From: an uncultured Collinsella sp.
Lineage (GTDB): Bacteria; Actinomycetota; Coriobacteriia; Coriobacteriales; Coriobacteriaceae
Assembly (NCBI GenBank): GCA_902492755.1
Contig: CABUNB010000007.1
Location: forward strand, 1-59,951
Direction: 5' to 3'
DNA length: 59,951 nt
The number at the start of each line of letters is the position of its first letter. The stretch's first letter is position 1. Both the position numbers and the translations under genes were made by a program. Shown one piece after another: positions 24,455 to 32,457 of this stretch. The notes under the pieces are model-generated. The model saw nothing but the letters and a program-made list of their open reading frames with translations, was not told the origin of the DNA and did not search any database.

Positions 24455-25198
24455 CTAGATGTCAAAAATGTAACGAGATCCAACAATCCGCTGACGACCG
24501 ATGATAAACGGCCGCCGCTGCTCATCGAAAAAGAAGGCATCCATGTAAAACAAGGGTTCGCCAACGGGAACCGCTAACAGCCGAGCGACCTCGGGCGACG
24601 CGCACGCGATCTCGAGCGTGCACGGGTCGGTAAACGCGGGCGTACGGCCCGTCCGGTTGCGCACAAACTCAAAAATGGATTGGTTAGATAGAGGTGCCGT
24701 TGATAGATAAACGTTGTCCTCGTAAACGTATATGTTGTTCTCGAGCATGACAGGGACGCCATCGGCAGTACGCACACGCTCAACGCAAATCAAATCAGTT
24801 CCAACGGGAACACCAAAGAACTGCGCTTCGGTGGAATCCGCCGGCAGTATCTTTCTCGAAATGACGCGCGCCCCCGGTTCCATTCCGTTAACGCGGCATG
24901 CGTCCGAAAAACTCTGGACGTCATCCTTCTGGCGAATCTTGCGCTTGAGCTTGGGGGCATTGACAAACGTACCTTTCCCCTGTCGCTTCGTTAGATAGCC
25001 CTGCTGGACGAGCTCCTCAATAGCGCGTCGCACGGTAACGCGGCCAACTTTATAGTTCTCAGCCAATTCAAATTCGTTGGGTATCCGCGCGCCCGCCTTG
25101 TAGGCACCGGAGTTGATTTCGTTTTTAATGATATCGATAACCTGTTGGTACAGCGGTATCGCTGCTTTACCGTCAGTTAGCCCTTCAGTCGGTGGCAT
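24455..25198 (-). CDS. frlR: GntR/HutC-family regulator of the frl operon
   Basis: 247-aa repressor-type regulator. The N-terminal GntR winged helix (about 13-82) has YQQVIDIIKNEINSGAYKAG, a helix-turn-helix FELAENYKVGRVTVRRAIEEL and the wing TKRQGKGTFV. The C-terminal UTRA domain (about 95-240; SRKILPADSTEAQFFGVPVG, CVERVRTADGVPV and the final GRQRIVGSRYIF) binds a small ligand. In frl systems the ligand is a fructoselysine phosphate. ATG 25198 has GGAGAGG upstream. It lies directly upstream of and co-oriented with the frl genes, separated by a hairpin. Confidence 0.85.
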   Translation of the reverse strand: MPPTEGLTDGKAAIPLYQQVIDIIKNEINSGAYKAGARIPNEFELAENYKVGRVTVRRAIEELVQQGYLTKRQGKGTFVNAPKLKRKIRQKDDVQSFSDACRVNGMEPGARVISRKILPADSTEAQFFGVPVGTDLICVERVRTADGVPVMLENNIYVYEDNVYLSTAPLSNQSIFEFVRNRTGRTPAFTDPCTLEIACASPEVARLLAVPVGEPLFYMDAFFFDEQRRPFIIGRQRIVGSRYIFDI

Positions 25199-25228
25199 AT
25201 ACCCTCTCCCAGCACAATTAAGTCTAAA

Positions 25229-25265
25229 GCGGGCTCAAGGGCATTCAACAAGCCCTTGAGCCCGC
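25229..25265 (-). terminator. Rho-independent terminator after HAD gene
   Basis: A 14-bp perfect stem (GCGGGCTCAAGGGC / GCCCTTGAGCCCGC) with a 9-nt loop is followed on the minus strand by TTTAGACTTAATT. It separates the HAD gene from frlR. Confidence 0.8.
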
Positions 25266-25348
25266 ATTAGCATAAAGTATGCTTGCTGCCGCACCAAAAT
25301 GTCGGGCAGTTACTCATCAGACCCGAAAAACGCGCAACTACCGCGCTC

Positions 25349-26008
25349 CTACGCAAGCTCCAGCAGCTCCGGCAGTTGGTCGATAATCTTGTCCGCGGCA
25401 TCCTGGCTAAAGCCAAAGCGCTCCTCGCGCTTGGCAATCACCGTCAGACCGGCTCGCTTGCCGGCGGTGATGCCGGGTACCGAGTCCTCAACGCAGCAGC
25501 AGCGGTCCGCGGGCAGCCCCAGCAGATCCAACGCATGTAGGTAGATATCGGGCTCAGGCTTGCTCTCCTTAAACTGCTCGCCGCTCACCACGTACTCAAA
25601 GGCATCCGACAGGCCGCACGCGTCAAGCACTTCCACGATGCTATTCATGGAAGATGAGCTGGCCAGCGCCACGCGTACACCGCGACGCGGGAGCTCGCGA
25701 ATCGTCTCCACAGCGCCGGGATTAATCAGGGCCTGATAATCGCGCGGGCGTTTATGTGCCCACTCGTCCCAGCGGGCAAGCGCCTCCTCGCCGGTAAAGT
25801 GCCCCTTTCCGGCGCGTTCAAACCAATCGACCAGCATATGCAAAAAGAACTGGTGTGAGGCACCGACCTGCGCGTTCAGATCTTCTCGACTCAGGTTCAG
25901 CCCAAGCTCTTTGGCAAACGCAGCGGTCTCCCCCAGGTAGTAATACTCGGTATCGACGATGACGCCGTCCATGTCAAAGATAACGGCGTCGAACGGAAAT
26001 GCGGACAC
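25349..26008 (-). CDS. HAD-family phosphatase/phosphomutase (beta-PGM-like)
   Basis: 219-aa HAD hydrolase of subfamily IA with a helical cap. Motif I is DAVIFDMDGVIVDTE (nucleophile Asp near residue 11), motif II VALASSSS, the motif III Lys is in FKESKPEPDIY, and motif IV is CCVEDSVPGITAGKRAG. Family members are phosphosugar phosphatases or beta-phosphoglucomutases. The substrate is not evident. GTG 26008 has GGGAGG 6 nt upstream, and the open frame beyond it has no site. Both sides are bounded by terminators. Confidence 0.88.
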   Translation of the reverse strand: MSAFPFDAVIFDMDGVIVDTEYYYLGETAAFAKELGLNLSREDLNAQVGASHQFFLHMLVDWFERAGKGHFTGEEALARWDEWAHKRPRDYQALINPGAVETIRELPRRGVRVALASSSSMNSIVEVLDACGLSDAFEYVVSGEQFKESKPEPDIYLHALDLLGLPADRCCCVEDSVPGITAGKRAGLTVIAKREERFGFSQDAADKIIDQLPELLELA

Positions 26009-26021
26009 GGCACCCTCCCTA

Positions 26022-26049
26022 ACAAAAGGGCGCCTGCAAGCAGACGCCC
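26022..26049 (-). terminator. Rho-independent terminator after Cof-type HAD gene
   Basis: GGGCGTCTGC pairs with GCAGGCGCCC (one T-G pair, minimal loop) followed by TTTTGTT on the minus strand. It lies 22 nt after the upstream gene's stop. Confidence 0.8.
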
Positions 26050-26071
26050 GAACCATGCACTATCGGCGATT

Positions 26072-26914
26072 CTAGCCCAGCAACTGATCAAGTGCCACCG
26101 CAATGCCGTCTTCGTTGTTATTCGCGGTCACCATCTGAGCCACGGCCTTGACCTCATCGATGGCATTACCCATAGCAACACCGATGCCGGCCCACTCGAT
26201 CATGGACTTGTCATTCTGACCATCGCCAAACGATACGACCTCGCTGGCATCAATGCCTAGCTTGGGCAGAGCGCCCCGCAGCGCACGCGCCTTATCGATA
26301 CCGGGCGCCGTAAACTCAAAGTACCAGTCGGCCGTAAACATGCCCGAAAGCGTCTCGGTAAAGGGTGCGTACATCTCCTCGTGATGCGCCTGCAGATAGG
26401 CCGGATCGCCCGCAGTGAGCAGCTTGTCCACCGGATGGGTATCCGCAACCTCATGAAGGCTCTCGACCTCGCGGATTTTAAGGTCGCATGCGTCTCGCTC
26501 ATATTTGACAATGTTCTTCTGCGAGCCGTCGGGCAGCGCGATCATGCAGCGATACGAGTCCACGACATGCAGATCGCGGCCGAGCGAAATCATGGGGATC
26601 ACGTCAAAGTTACGCAGATGGTCGAGCAAGCGATGCAACTCGTCGACCGGCATGGCCTGGTCGAACAGCACCTCGTCGGTCTGAGCATCGACCACATGCG
26701 CACCGTTAAAGGCCACCAGCAGGCCACCGTGGCTCTGAAGATCGAGCTCCTGCGCCAGGGCATGAAGGCCCCACGCGGGACGGCCCGAGGCCAAAATGAG
26801 CTTAACGCCCGACTCCTGCGCTGCGAGCAGTTTCTCGCGCGTGCGCGGGCTAATGACCTTCTGGTCATTGGTGAGCGTACCGTCGATATCCATTGCGATG
26901 GCCTTGATTGCCAT
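26072..26914 (-). CDS. Cof-type HAD-IIB phosphatase
   Basis: 280-aa HAD phosphatase with the C2B cap typical of YidA/Cof proteins. Motif I is IAMDIDGTLTN (residues ~6-16), motif II LILASGRP, and the end is VVSFGDGQNDKSMIEWAGIGVAMGNA with the Mg-binding Asp pair. Such enzymes dephosphorylate sugar phosphates, FMN or PLP. ATG 26914 has GGGAGG 5 nt upstream. The long 5' extension of the open frame to 27100 has no start support. Monocistronic. Confidence 0.9.
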   Translation of the reverse strand: MAIKAIAMDIDGTLTNDQKVISPRTREKLLAAQESGVKLILASGRPAWGLHALAQELDLQSHGGLLVAFNGAHVVDAQTDEVLFDQAMPVDELHRLLDHLRNFDVIPMISLGRDLHVVDSYRCMIALPDGSQKNIVKYERDACDLKIREVESLHEVADTHPVDKLLTAGDPAYLQAHHEEMYAPFTETLSGMFTADWYFEFTAPGIDKARALRGALPKLGIDASEVVSFGDGQNDKSMIEWAGIGVAMGNAIDEVKAVAQMVTANNNEDGIAVALDQLLG

Positions 26915-27087
26915 ACGTGCCTCCCTGTCATTGAACGACCTTGTCTGAGCCATCATACAGAACACCCACGACGGCGCTGTTTGCAACGGGAAAAATGTCA
27001 TATTGTCCCAAACATGAACGGCGCGCCTTCGACGATTGCGATGCCCGTCGAGGCGCCTCCCGATACATTCCATCCTATCCAAATAGC

Positions 27088-27120
27088 AAAGGGCCCGCAT
27101 CCCAACGGATACGGGCCCTT
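27088..27120 (-). terminator. Rho-independent terminator after pgi
   Basis: On the minus strand GGGCCCGTATCC pairs with GGGATGCGGGCCC (slight bulge), followed by TTTGCTATTTGG. It lies about 30 nt past the pgi stop. Confidence 0.8.
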
Positions 27121-27151
27121 GTCGGCTATGCGTTAGTTTTCGCAGCGAATC

Positions 27152-28846
27152 CTACTTGCGGTGAGCGCGGTAGAACTCAATGAGCGCCTGGGTCGAAGCG
27201 TCCTGCTCGGCCTTGGCGGCGTCATCGTGGAAGGCAGGGGTGATCTGCTTGGCGAGCTGCTTACCCAGCTCAACGCCCCACTGGTCATAAGAGTCGATGC
27301 CCCAGACCGTGCCCTCGACAAACGTGATGTGCTCATACAGGGCGATGAGCTCGCCGAGCGCGAACGGGGTCAGCGTGTCGCCGAAGATCGAGGTCGTCGG
27401 ACGGTTGCCCTCAAAGCAGCGGGCCGGGACGATCTGCTCGGGCGTGCCCTCGGCACGAACCTCGTCGGCTGTCTTACCAAAGGCGAGCGCCTTGGTCTGG
27501 GCCAGGAAGTTGCCCAGGAACAGCTCGTGGACATCCTGGCCGCTGTCGGTTGCGGGGTTGGCAGTGTTGGCGAAGGCGATAAAGTCGGCCGGAACCACCA
27601 CAGTGCCCTGGTGCAGCAGCTGATAGAAGGCATGCTGGCCGTTGGTGCCGGGCTCACCCCAGAAGATCTCACCGGTATCGGAGGTCACAGCGCTGCCGTC
27701 CCAGCGGACGTGCTTGCCGTTGGACTCCATGGTGAGCTGCTGCAGGTAGGCCGGGAAGCGGTGCAGATACTGGCAGTACGGAAGCACGGCGTGGCTCTTG
27801 GAACCGAAGAAGTTGACGTACCAGACGTTGAGCAGGCCCATCAGCGCGACGGCGTTGTTCTCGAGCGGCGTGTTGCAGAAGTACTCGTCGATGGCATGGA
27901 AGCCCTCGAGGAACTGCTGGAAGCGCTCGGGGCCGAGCACGACGATCAGCGACAGGCCCACGGCGGAGTCGACGGAGTAGCGGCCGCCGACCCAGTTCCA
28001 GAAGCCGAAGGCGTTGGCGGGGTCGATACCGAAGGCCTCAACCTTCTCGAGTGCGGTGGAAACGGCGACGAAGTGCTTTGCCACGGCCTCGGCGTTCTGC
28101 TCCTCGGAGCCGTCGATGGCACCCTGAGCCTTGAGCTGCTCGAGCATCCAGGTCTTGACCTCGCGGGCGTTGGTAAGGGTCTCGAGCGTGGTGAAGGTCT
28201 TGGAAACGATGATCACGAGCGTGGTCTCGGGATCCAGACCGCAGAGCTTCTCGGCCTGATCGTTGGGGTCGATGTTGGAGATATAGCGGCAGTCGATACC
28301 GGCGTCGGCATAGGGGCGCAGAGCCTCGTAAGCCATGACCGGGCCCAGATCGGAGCCACCGATGCCGATGGACACCAGGTGCTCGATCTTCTTACCGGTT
28401 ACGCCCTTCCACTCACCGGAGCGCACGCGCTCGGCGAAGGCATACATGCGGTCGAGGACCTCGTGCACGTCGGCGACGACATCCTGGCCGTCAACGACGA
28501 GCTGGCCTTTCTCGCTTGCCGGACGGCGAAGCGCAGTGTGCAGAACAGCGCGGTCCTCGGTGGTGTTGATGTGCTCGCCGGAGAACATAGCGTCGCGTCG
28601 CTCCTCGAGCTTCACCTCGCGGGCAAGATCGCACAGCAGCTTGACGGTCTCATCGGTCACCAGGTTCTTGGACAGATCGAAGTGAAGGTCGCCGGCGTCA
28701 AAGCTCAACTTATTCACGCGGTCAGCGTCAGCAGCGAACCAGGCCTTGAGGTCGATGCCCTCGGCCTCGAGCTTCTCCTGATGGGCCTCGAGCGCCTTCC
28801 AAGCGGCGGTCGACGTAGCGTCGATAGGTGCGGCAACAGTTGCCAT
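27152..28846 (-). CDS. pgi: Glucose-6-phosphate isomerase
   Basis: 564-aa enzyme interconverting glucose-6-phosphate and fructose-6-phosphate. PGI motifs: SIGIGGSDLGPVMAYEAL near 160, VSKTFTTLETLTNA near 220, GGRYSVDSAVGLSL near 285-298, and the catalytic region WGEPGTNGQHAFYQLLHQG near 400-418. Length matches the long E. coli/eukaryote-type family. ATG 28846 has AGGAGG 5 nt upstream. It would feed glucose-6-phosphate released by FrlB into glycolysis, although it is a separate transcription unit. Confidence 0.96.
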   Translation of the reverse strand: MATVAAPIDATSTAAWKALEAHQEKLEAEGIDLKAWFAADADRVNKLSFDAGDLHFDLSKNLVTDETVKLLCDLAREVKLEERRDAMFSGEHINTTEDRAVLHTALRRPASEKGQLVVDGQDVVADVHEVLDRMYAFAERVRSGEWKGVTGKKIEHLVSIGIGGSDLGPVMAYEALRPYADAGIDCRYISNIDPNDQAEKLCGLDPETTLVIIVSKTFTTLETLTNAREVKTWMLEQLKAQGAIDGSEEQNAEAVAKHFVAVSTALEKVEAFGIDPANAFGFWNWVGGRYSVDSAVGLSLIVVLGPERFQQFLEGFHAIDEYFCNTPLENNAVALMGLLNVWYVNFFGSKSHAVLPYCQYLHRFPAYLQQLTMESNGKHVRWDGSAVTSDTGEIFWGEPGTNGQHAFYQLLHQGTVVVPADFIAFANTANPATDSGQDVHELFLGNFLAQTKALAFGKTADEVRAEGTPEQIVPARCFEGNRPTTSIFGDTLTPFALGELIALYEHITFVEGTVWGIDSYDQWGVELGKQLAKQITPAFHDDAAKAEQDASTQALIEFYRAHRK

Positions 28847-28969
28847 AAAGTCCTCCTCAGCATACGGGCGCATTCCTCCATGCGCCCGGATAATCAGATG
28901 CCCTTATTCTAACGCAGGTCAAGACCGTAATCAGCGAGCGTTGCCAATCGGCCCCCGAACGGCAACCGA

Positions 28970-29037
28970 CCAAAAAGGGACAGGTTTATTTTGGCAGGTC
29001 AAACGCTTTACCTACCATAATTTACCTGTCCCTTCCT
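28970..29037. repeat. REP-like palindrome (GGGACAGGT...ACCTGTCCC)
   Basis: Arms AAGGGACAGGT and TACCTGTCCCTT enclose about 40 nt. The left half, from CCAAAAAGGGACAGGTTTATTTTGG, recurs in inverted orientation at 30402-30436. The repeats flank the two genes at 29047-30336. The pattern is like REP sequences spread by RAYT transposases; none is in this window. Confidence 0.55.
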
Positions 29038-29046
29038 GGCAGGCCA

Positions 29047-29571
29047 TTATGCCGCGGCGCATACGCTGCCGAGCAGCTCGCGCAAGGGAGACCCGATGCC
29101 CTCCAGCAGTTCGGGCGCGATGATAGCAAAAACGGGAACCTCGCCGGCACCCACAACGGCGGGCACTTTTCCCTCGGAGACGATGCACCCGTAGGGAACA
29201 AAGCCGTCCTCGCCGGCATCGAGCACGGCCATGCGACGAGCGAGTTCGCGCACAAAGTTCGCCGTATCGGCATCGCCGATCGCCAGGACAAAGTCCACGC
29301 CCTCATCGGTCGCCAGGGCTACGGCCTCATCGACCAAATCGTCTCCCCCGTCGCCCCCGACCAAGCCGCAACGAAAGAGTATGCGTTCGAGCAGGGCGCG
29401 ATCGAGCGAGCCCAGCGCCGCCGAAACAAGCTCATCACGCGTGTGCTTGTCGCCTCCCAGCACGACCAGTGCCTTGGTGCCGCCATAGTGGGCAACCAAT
29501 CGTCCGCACCAGCGAGCCACATCCCCATCCGCAACCAAGCGCGTCGGCATACCAAACCCATAGTTGACCAT
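29047..29571 (-). pseudogene. Truncated iron-containing alcohol dehydrogenase-like fragment
   Basis: 174-residue frame resembling only the N-terminal nucleotide-binding half of Fe-ADH proteins: YGFGMPTRLVADGDVARW, KALVVLGGDKHTRDEL, CGLVGGDGGDDLVDEAVALATDEGVDFVLAIGDAD. The family is normally ~380 aa with metal-binding histidines in the C-terminal half, which is absent. The GGG(S/D) cofactor loop reads AIGDAD, another departure. ATG 29571 fits the family start; ATG 29622 is possible. It ends close to a REP-like palindrome at 28970-29037, which may mark the truncation. It may still be translated, but enzyme activity is unlikely. Confidence 0.5.
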
Positions 29572-29712
29572 TGTCCCCACAACCCTTCCGTGCTTTATGG
29601 TGGTATAGATCGTTAGGCTCATGCTACGAAGCGAGCTTTTCCGAGCTGTTTCGCGCTCTTTAGGGCTGCGTTAAAATCAGATTCGATCCGACATGGCGTC
29701 CAGTTGCGACAA

Positions 29713-30336
29713 TTAGACAGTCAAAATCCAAGGGCCAAGACGCACGAACAGGATGAGCCAGACAAAAGACAGGCAAAACCCGCCCAGCACATCCGAAACG
29801 TAGTGCACGCCCAGATAGACACGGCTGACGCCCACCGCAAGGATGACGCACGCGAGTGCAACCTCGATGGCGGCGCCGAACGGAAGGCCACACACGCCAC
29901 ACCGCACCAACCATATACCATAGCCATAAAACGCCATGGCCGCCATCGAGTGGCCCGAGGGGAAGCTCAGCCCCGGCGCCTCGACAAGCCGAAATCCCTG
30001 TGGACGAGGTCGACGCACAAGGACCTTTAACAGCTGGTCGATTGCGCTGATAGCACCGACATTGAAGGAGGCCCAGACAACATGGGCCCAATTGGGCGCC
30101 CACAGCATCGCCGCGGCTAGCACACCGACGACAAACGGCAGCGATGCCAAACTCGAGGCGGCTTTCATCGCGGCCGTCAACACCGGCGACCGAAGCCTCT
30201 CGACAAGCAGCAAGTAACCCACTTCATCGATTCTTATAGCCCGTCCTTTGAGCACCTTGATCAGTAGGTAAACAAAGATCGCAAGGCACAGCACGAACAG
30301 CATCAGAAGTGCAAGATCACCCATATCGATGGTCAT
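29713..30336 (-). CDS. PAP2-superfamily membrane phosphatase
   Basis: 207-aa membrane protein with about five to six helices and the three phosphatase motifs of the PAP2 family: KVLVRRPRP (~residue 104-112), PSGHSM (~126-131) and SRVYLGVHYVSDV (~171-183). The catalytic histidines face the outer side. Such proteins dephosphorylate lipid phosphates such as undecaprenyl pyrophosphate or phosphatidylglycerol phosphate. Substrate cannot be fixed. The gene lies inside the pair of inverted REP-like repeats. Confidence 0.88.
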   Translation of the reverse strand: MTIDMGDLALLMLFVLCLAIFVYLLIKVLKGRAIRIDEVGYLLLVERLRSPVLTAAMKAASSLASLPFVVGVLAAAMLWAPNWAHVVWASFNVGAISAIDQLLKVLVRRPRPQGFRLVEAPGLSFPSGHSMAAMAFYGYGIWLVRCGVCGLPFGAAIEVALACVILAVGVSRVYLGVHYVSDVLGGFCLSFVWLILFVRLGPWILTV

Positions 30337-30401
30337 CCATACCCCCTCAGCGTATTCAACACATTAAGGCTACCGGCTCACTGTAAGCACTCGGTAAACC
30401 G

Positions 30402-30436
30402 ACCAAAATAAACCTGTCCCTTTTTGGTAGGTTTTG
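30402..30436. repeat. Second, inverted copy of the REP-like repeat
   Basis: ACCAAAATAAACCTGTCCCT followed by TTTTGGTAGG is the reverse complement of 28970-29000 with few differences. It is also internally palindromic (ACCAAAA...TTTTGGT). It sits immediately before the LexA-type boxes of the polymerase gene. Confidence 0.55.
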
Positions 30437-30462
30437 ACGATGTCCGGTCGAGCGGGTATTAT

Positions 30463-30493
30463 CGAACAGGTATTCGATAAGAACATGTGTTTG
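30463..30493 (+). promoter_or_regulatory. Two candidate LexA (SOS) boxes
   Basis: CGAACAGGTATTCG (30463-30476) and AGAACATGTGTTTG (30480-30493) each match the Gram-positive/actinobacterial LexA pattern CGAAC-N4-GTTCG at all but one to three positions. They lie 15-45 nt upstream of the polymerase start. Damage-inducible repression of the polymerase operon is likely. Confidence 0.65.
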
Positions 30494-30507
30494 ATGAAAG
30501 GGCACGG

Positions 30508-32013
30508 ATGGCGCACGAGCAGCACACCTACATCTGTATCGACCTCAAGACGTTTTATGCCAGCGTCGAGTGCGTCGATCGTGGGCTCGATCCGCTCACC
30601 ACCAACCTGGTCGTTGCCGACGAATCGCGCGGACGCACGACCATCTGTCTCGCTATCACGCAGGCCATGAAGGATCTAGGGATTCACAATCGCTGCCGCC
30701 TGTTCGAAATACCCGATGGCATCGACTACATTAAGGCCGTACCGCGCATGCAGCACTACATGGAGGTGTCGGCGCAGATCTACGGTATCTACCTGAAATA
30801 CGTCAGTCCGCAAGACGTTCACGTCTACTCAATTGACGAGTGCTTTATCGACGTGACACCCTATCTGGACCTCTATCACACCGATGCGGAAGGCTTCGCC
30901 TGCATGTTGCGCGACGAGGTCCTGGCGCGCACCGGCATCACGGCGACGGTCGGCATCGGCCCCAACCTATTCCAGGCCAAGGTTGCACTCGATATTACCG
31001 CCAAGCACGCGCCCAGCCGTATCGGCATACTCGACGACGAGACCTTTCGCGAGGAGATCTGGCCCCATCGCCCCATCACCGACATCTGGGGCATCGGCCC
31101 CGGCGTGGCGGCCCGTCTCGAGAAATACGGCGTCTACGACCTGATGGGCGTCGCCGCACTCGACGAGAACCTGCTCTACGACGAACTCGGCGTCAATGCC
31201 GAATATCTTATCGACCACGCCTTCGGGCGTGAGCCGACAACCATCGCCGATATCCAAGCTTATCGCCCGCAAGCGACCTCGACCACCACAGGGCAGGTGC
31301 TCTCGAAGGGTTATGCCTACGAGCAGGCCTACACCGTCTTGCGCGAAATGGTCGATGCCGCCGTGCTGGATTTGATCGACAAGCACGTGGTGTGCGACAG
31401 CATCTCGCTCTTTGTGGGCTATGCAAGCGAGCGCGCCGACATACGCCGGCTCAACGCCAGCGGCACGGCGCAGTATATAGACGGCTGCGGACACCTGCGC
31501 TCGAGCACTTCGGGCATCGAGCCCGCAGCGACCGACGGCCCCGAGCTCGCGCCCCGCGCGCCGAAACCCGTCCAGAGAGATGACGAACGCCGACGTTTGG
31601 TGCGAGAGACACAAGCGATTGACGGCATCTTTGTGGGCGAGCACGGCGGCAAACCGCGTGGTGGCTATGCCGCGCTCTTTGCGCACTCCAACGCCTCGCG
31701 CAAGCTGCCCGAGAGCACTAATTCGTTTAAGAAGATCATGGGGTATTTCGATGACCTTTGGGCGCAAACGGTCGACCCCAAGCGACCGGTCAAGCGCATC
31801 AATCTGGGCTTTGGCAATCTGGTGCCCGAGGAATTTGCCACCATCGATCTGTTTAGCGATGTTAAGGCCGATGAGCGCGAGCGCGAGCTGGCCCGTGCCG
31901 TGCTGGCTGTAAAAGGCAAATACGGCAAGAACGCTCTGGTTAAGGGACTGAGCTTTACCGCCGGTGCCACCGCACGCGAACGCAACGATCAGGTAGGAGG
32001 ACATCGTGCCTAA
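30508..32013 (+). CDS. Y-family DNA polymerase (UmuC/UvrX-like)
   Basis: 501-aa error-prone translesion polymerase. The palm carries the catalytic acidic residues in YICIDLKTFYASVE (~8-21) and YSIDECFIDVTPY (~108-120). A little-finger/HhH region follows (DIWGIGPGVAARLEKYGV, ~197-214), and then a long C-terminal extension with a basic, variable insert (~330-400). The Cys/Asp-rich UmuC/UvrX branch fits better than DinB by length. ATG 30508 has AAAGGG 6 nt upstream. The YolD-like gene overlaps its stop. Two LexA boxes upstream suggest SOS induction. Confidence 0.9.
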   Translation: MAHEQHTYICIDLKTFYASVECVDRGLDPLTTNLVVADESRGRTTICLAITQAMKDLGIHNRCRLFEIPDGIDYIKAVPRMQHYMEVSAQIYGIYLKYVSPQDVHVYSIDECFIDVTPYLDLYHTDAEGFACMLRDEVLARTGITATVGIGPNLFQAKVALDITAKHAPSRIGILDDETFREEIWPHRPITDIWGIGPGVAARLEKYGVYDLMGVAALDENLLYDELGVNAEYLIDHAFGREPTTIADIQAYRPQATSTTTGQVLSKGYAYEQAYTVLREMVDAAVLDLIDKHVVCDSISLFVGYASERADIRRLNASGTAQYIDGCGHLRSSTSGIEPAATDGPELAPRAPKPVQRDDERRRLVRETQAIDGIFVGEHGGKPRGGYAALFAHSNASRKLPESTNSFKKIMGYFDDLWAQTVDPKRPVKRINLGFGNLVPEEFATIDLFSDVKADERERELARAVLAVKGKYGKNALVKGLSFTAGATARERNDQVGGHRA

Positions 32014-32431
32014 ACCCAAGCAGCAGCCTGCGCGGCCGCCGACCGCCTTTGAGCGTTTGGCAGACCCCGAGGGAAGACGTCGATCCGCCGACCCCAGACT
32101 CACCGCCAACGGTGCCTTGCGCGCCAACCGCGCCGCACGGTTTATGCCCTTTGCCGCCCTCACGGGATACTACGAGCTCGTGCGCAAGCAAGAGATCACC
32201 GTCGAACCAAAATGTGAGCTAACGGAAGAGAAAGCCCTCGAGCTTTCGCATAAGCTCGAGGGCCTCAAACGTGGCGACCTGGTCCGCGTCACCTATTACG
32301 ATACGTACGGCTATCGCTCCCGCACCGGCATCCTCGACGAGGTACTCCCCGCCTTCAAGTTCCTCAAGCTCAAAGACATCGTCATCGATTTCGATGACAT
32401 TCAAGACATCGAACTGCGCGGACGAGCCTAG
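32006..32431 (+). CDS. YolD-like protein, partner of the Y-family polymerase
   Basis: 141-aa protein. The C-terminal ~85 residues match the YolD pattern: a PFAALTGYYELVRKQE helix, then ALELSHKLEGLKRGDLVRVTYY and a beta-rich end RTGILDEVLPAFKFLKLKDIVIDF. In Bacillus, YolD-like proteins are encoded next to UvrX-type polymerases and may replace UmuD. GTG 32006 with GGAGG upstream overlaps the polymerase stop by 8 nt, so the two are coupled. The N-terminal ~45 residues are basic and probably disordered. Confidence 0.7.
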   Translation: MPKPKQQPARPPTAFERLADPEGRRRSADPRLTANGALRANRAARFMPFAALTGYYELVRKQEITVEPKCELTEEKALELSHKLEGLKRGDLVRVTYYDTYGYRSRTGILDEVLPAFKFLKLKDIVIDFDDIQDIELRGRA

Positions 32432-32457
32432 ACAAGGAAGTGCATCCAAGGCGGCGC

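Noticed and set aside
27161..28912. 583-aa plus-strand open frame opposite pgi
   Set aside because: It mirrors the pgi coding strand, has no RBS or recognisable domain, and arises from high-GC codon bias.
30967..32163. 398-aa minus-strand frame across the polymerase and YolD genes
   Set aside because: Opposite a motif-complete Y-family polymerase. Composition is shadow-like.
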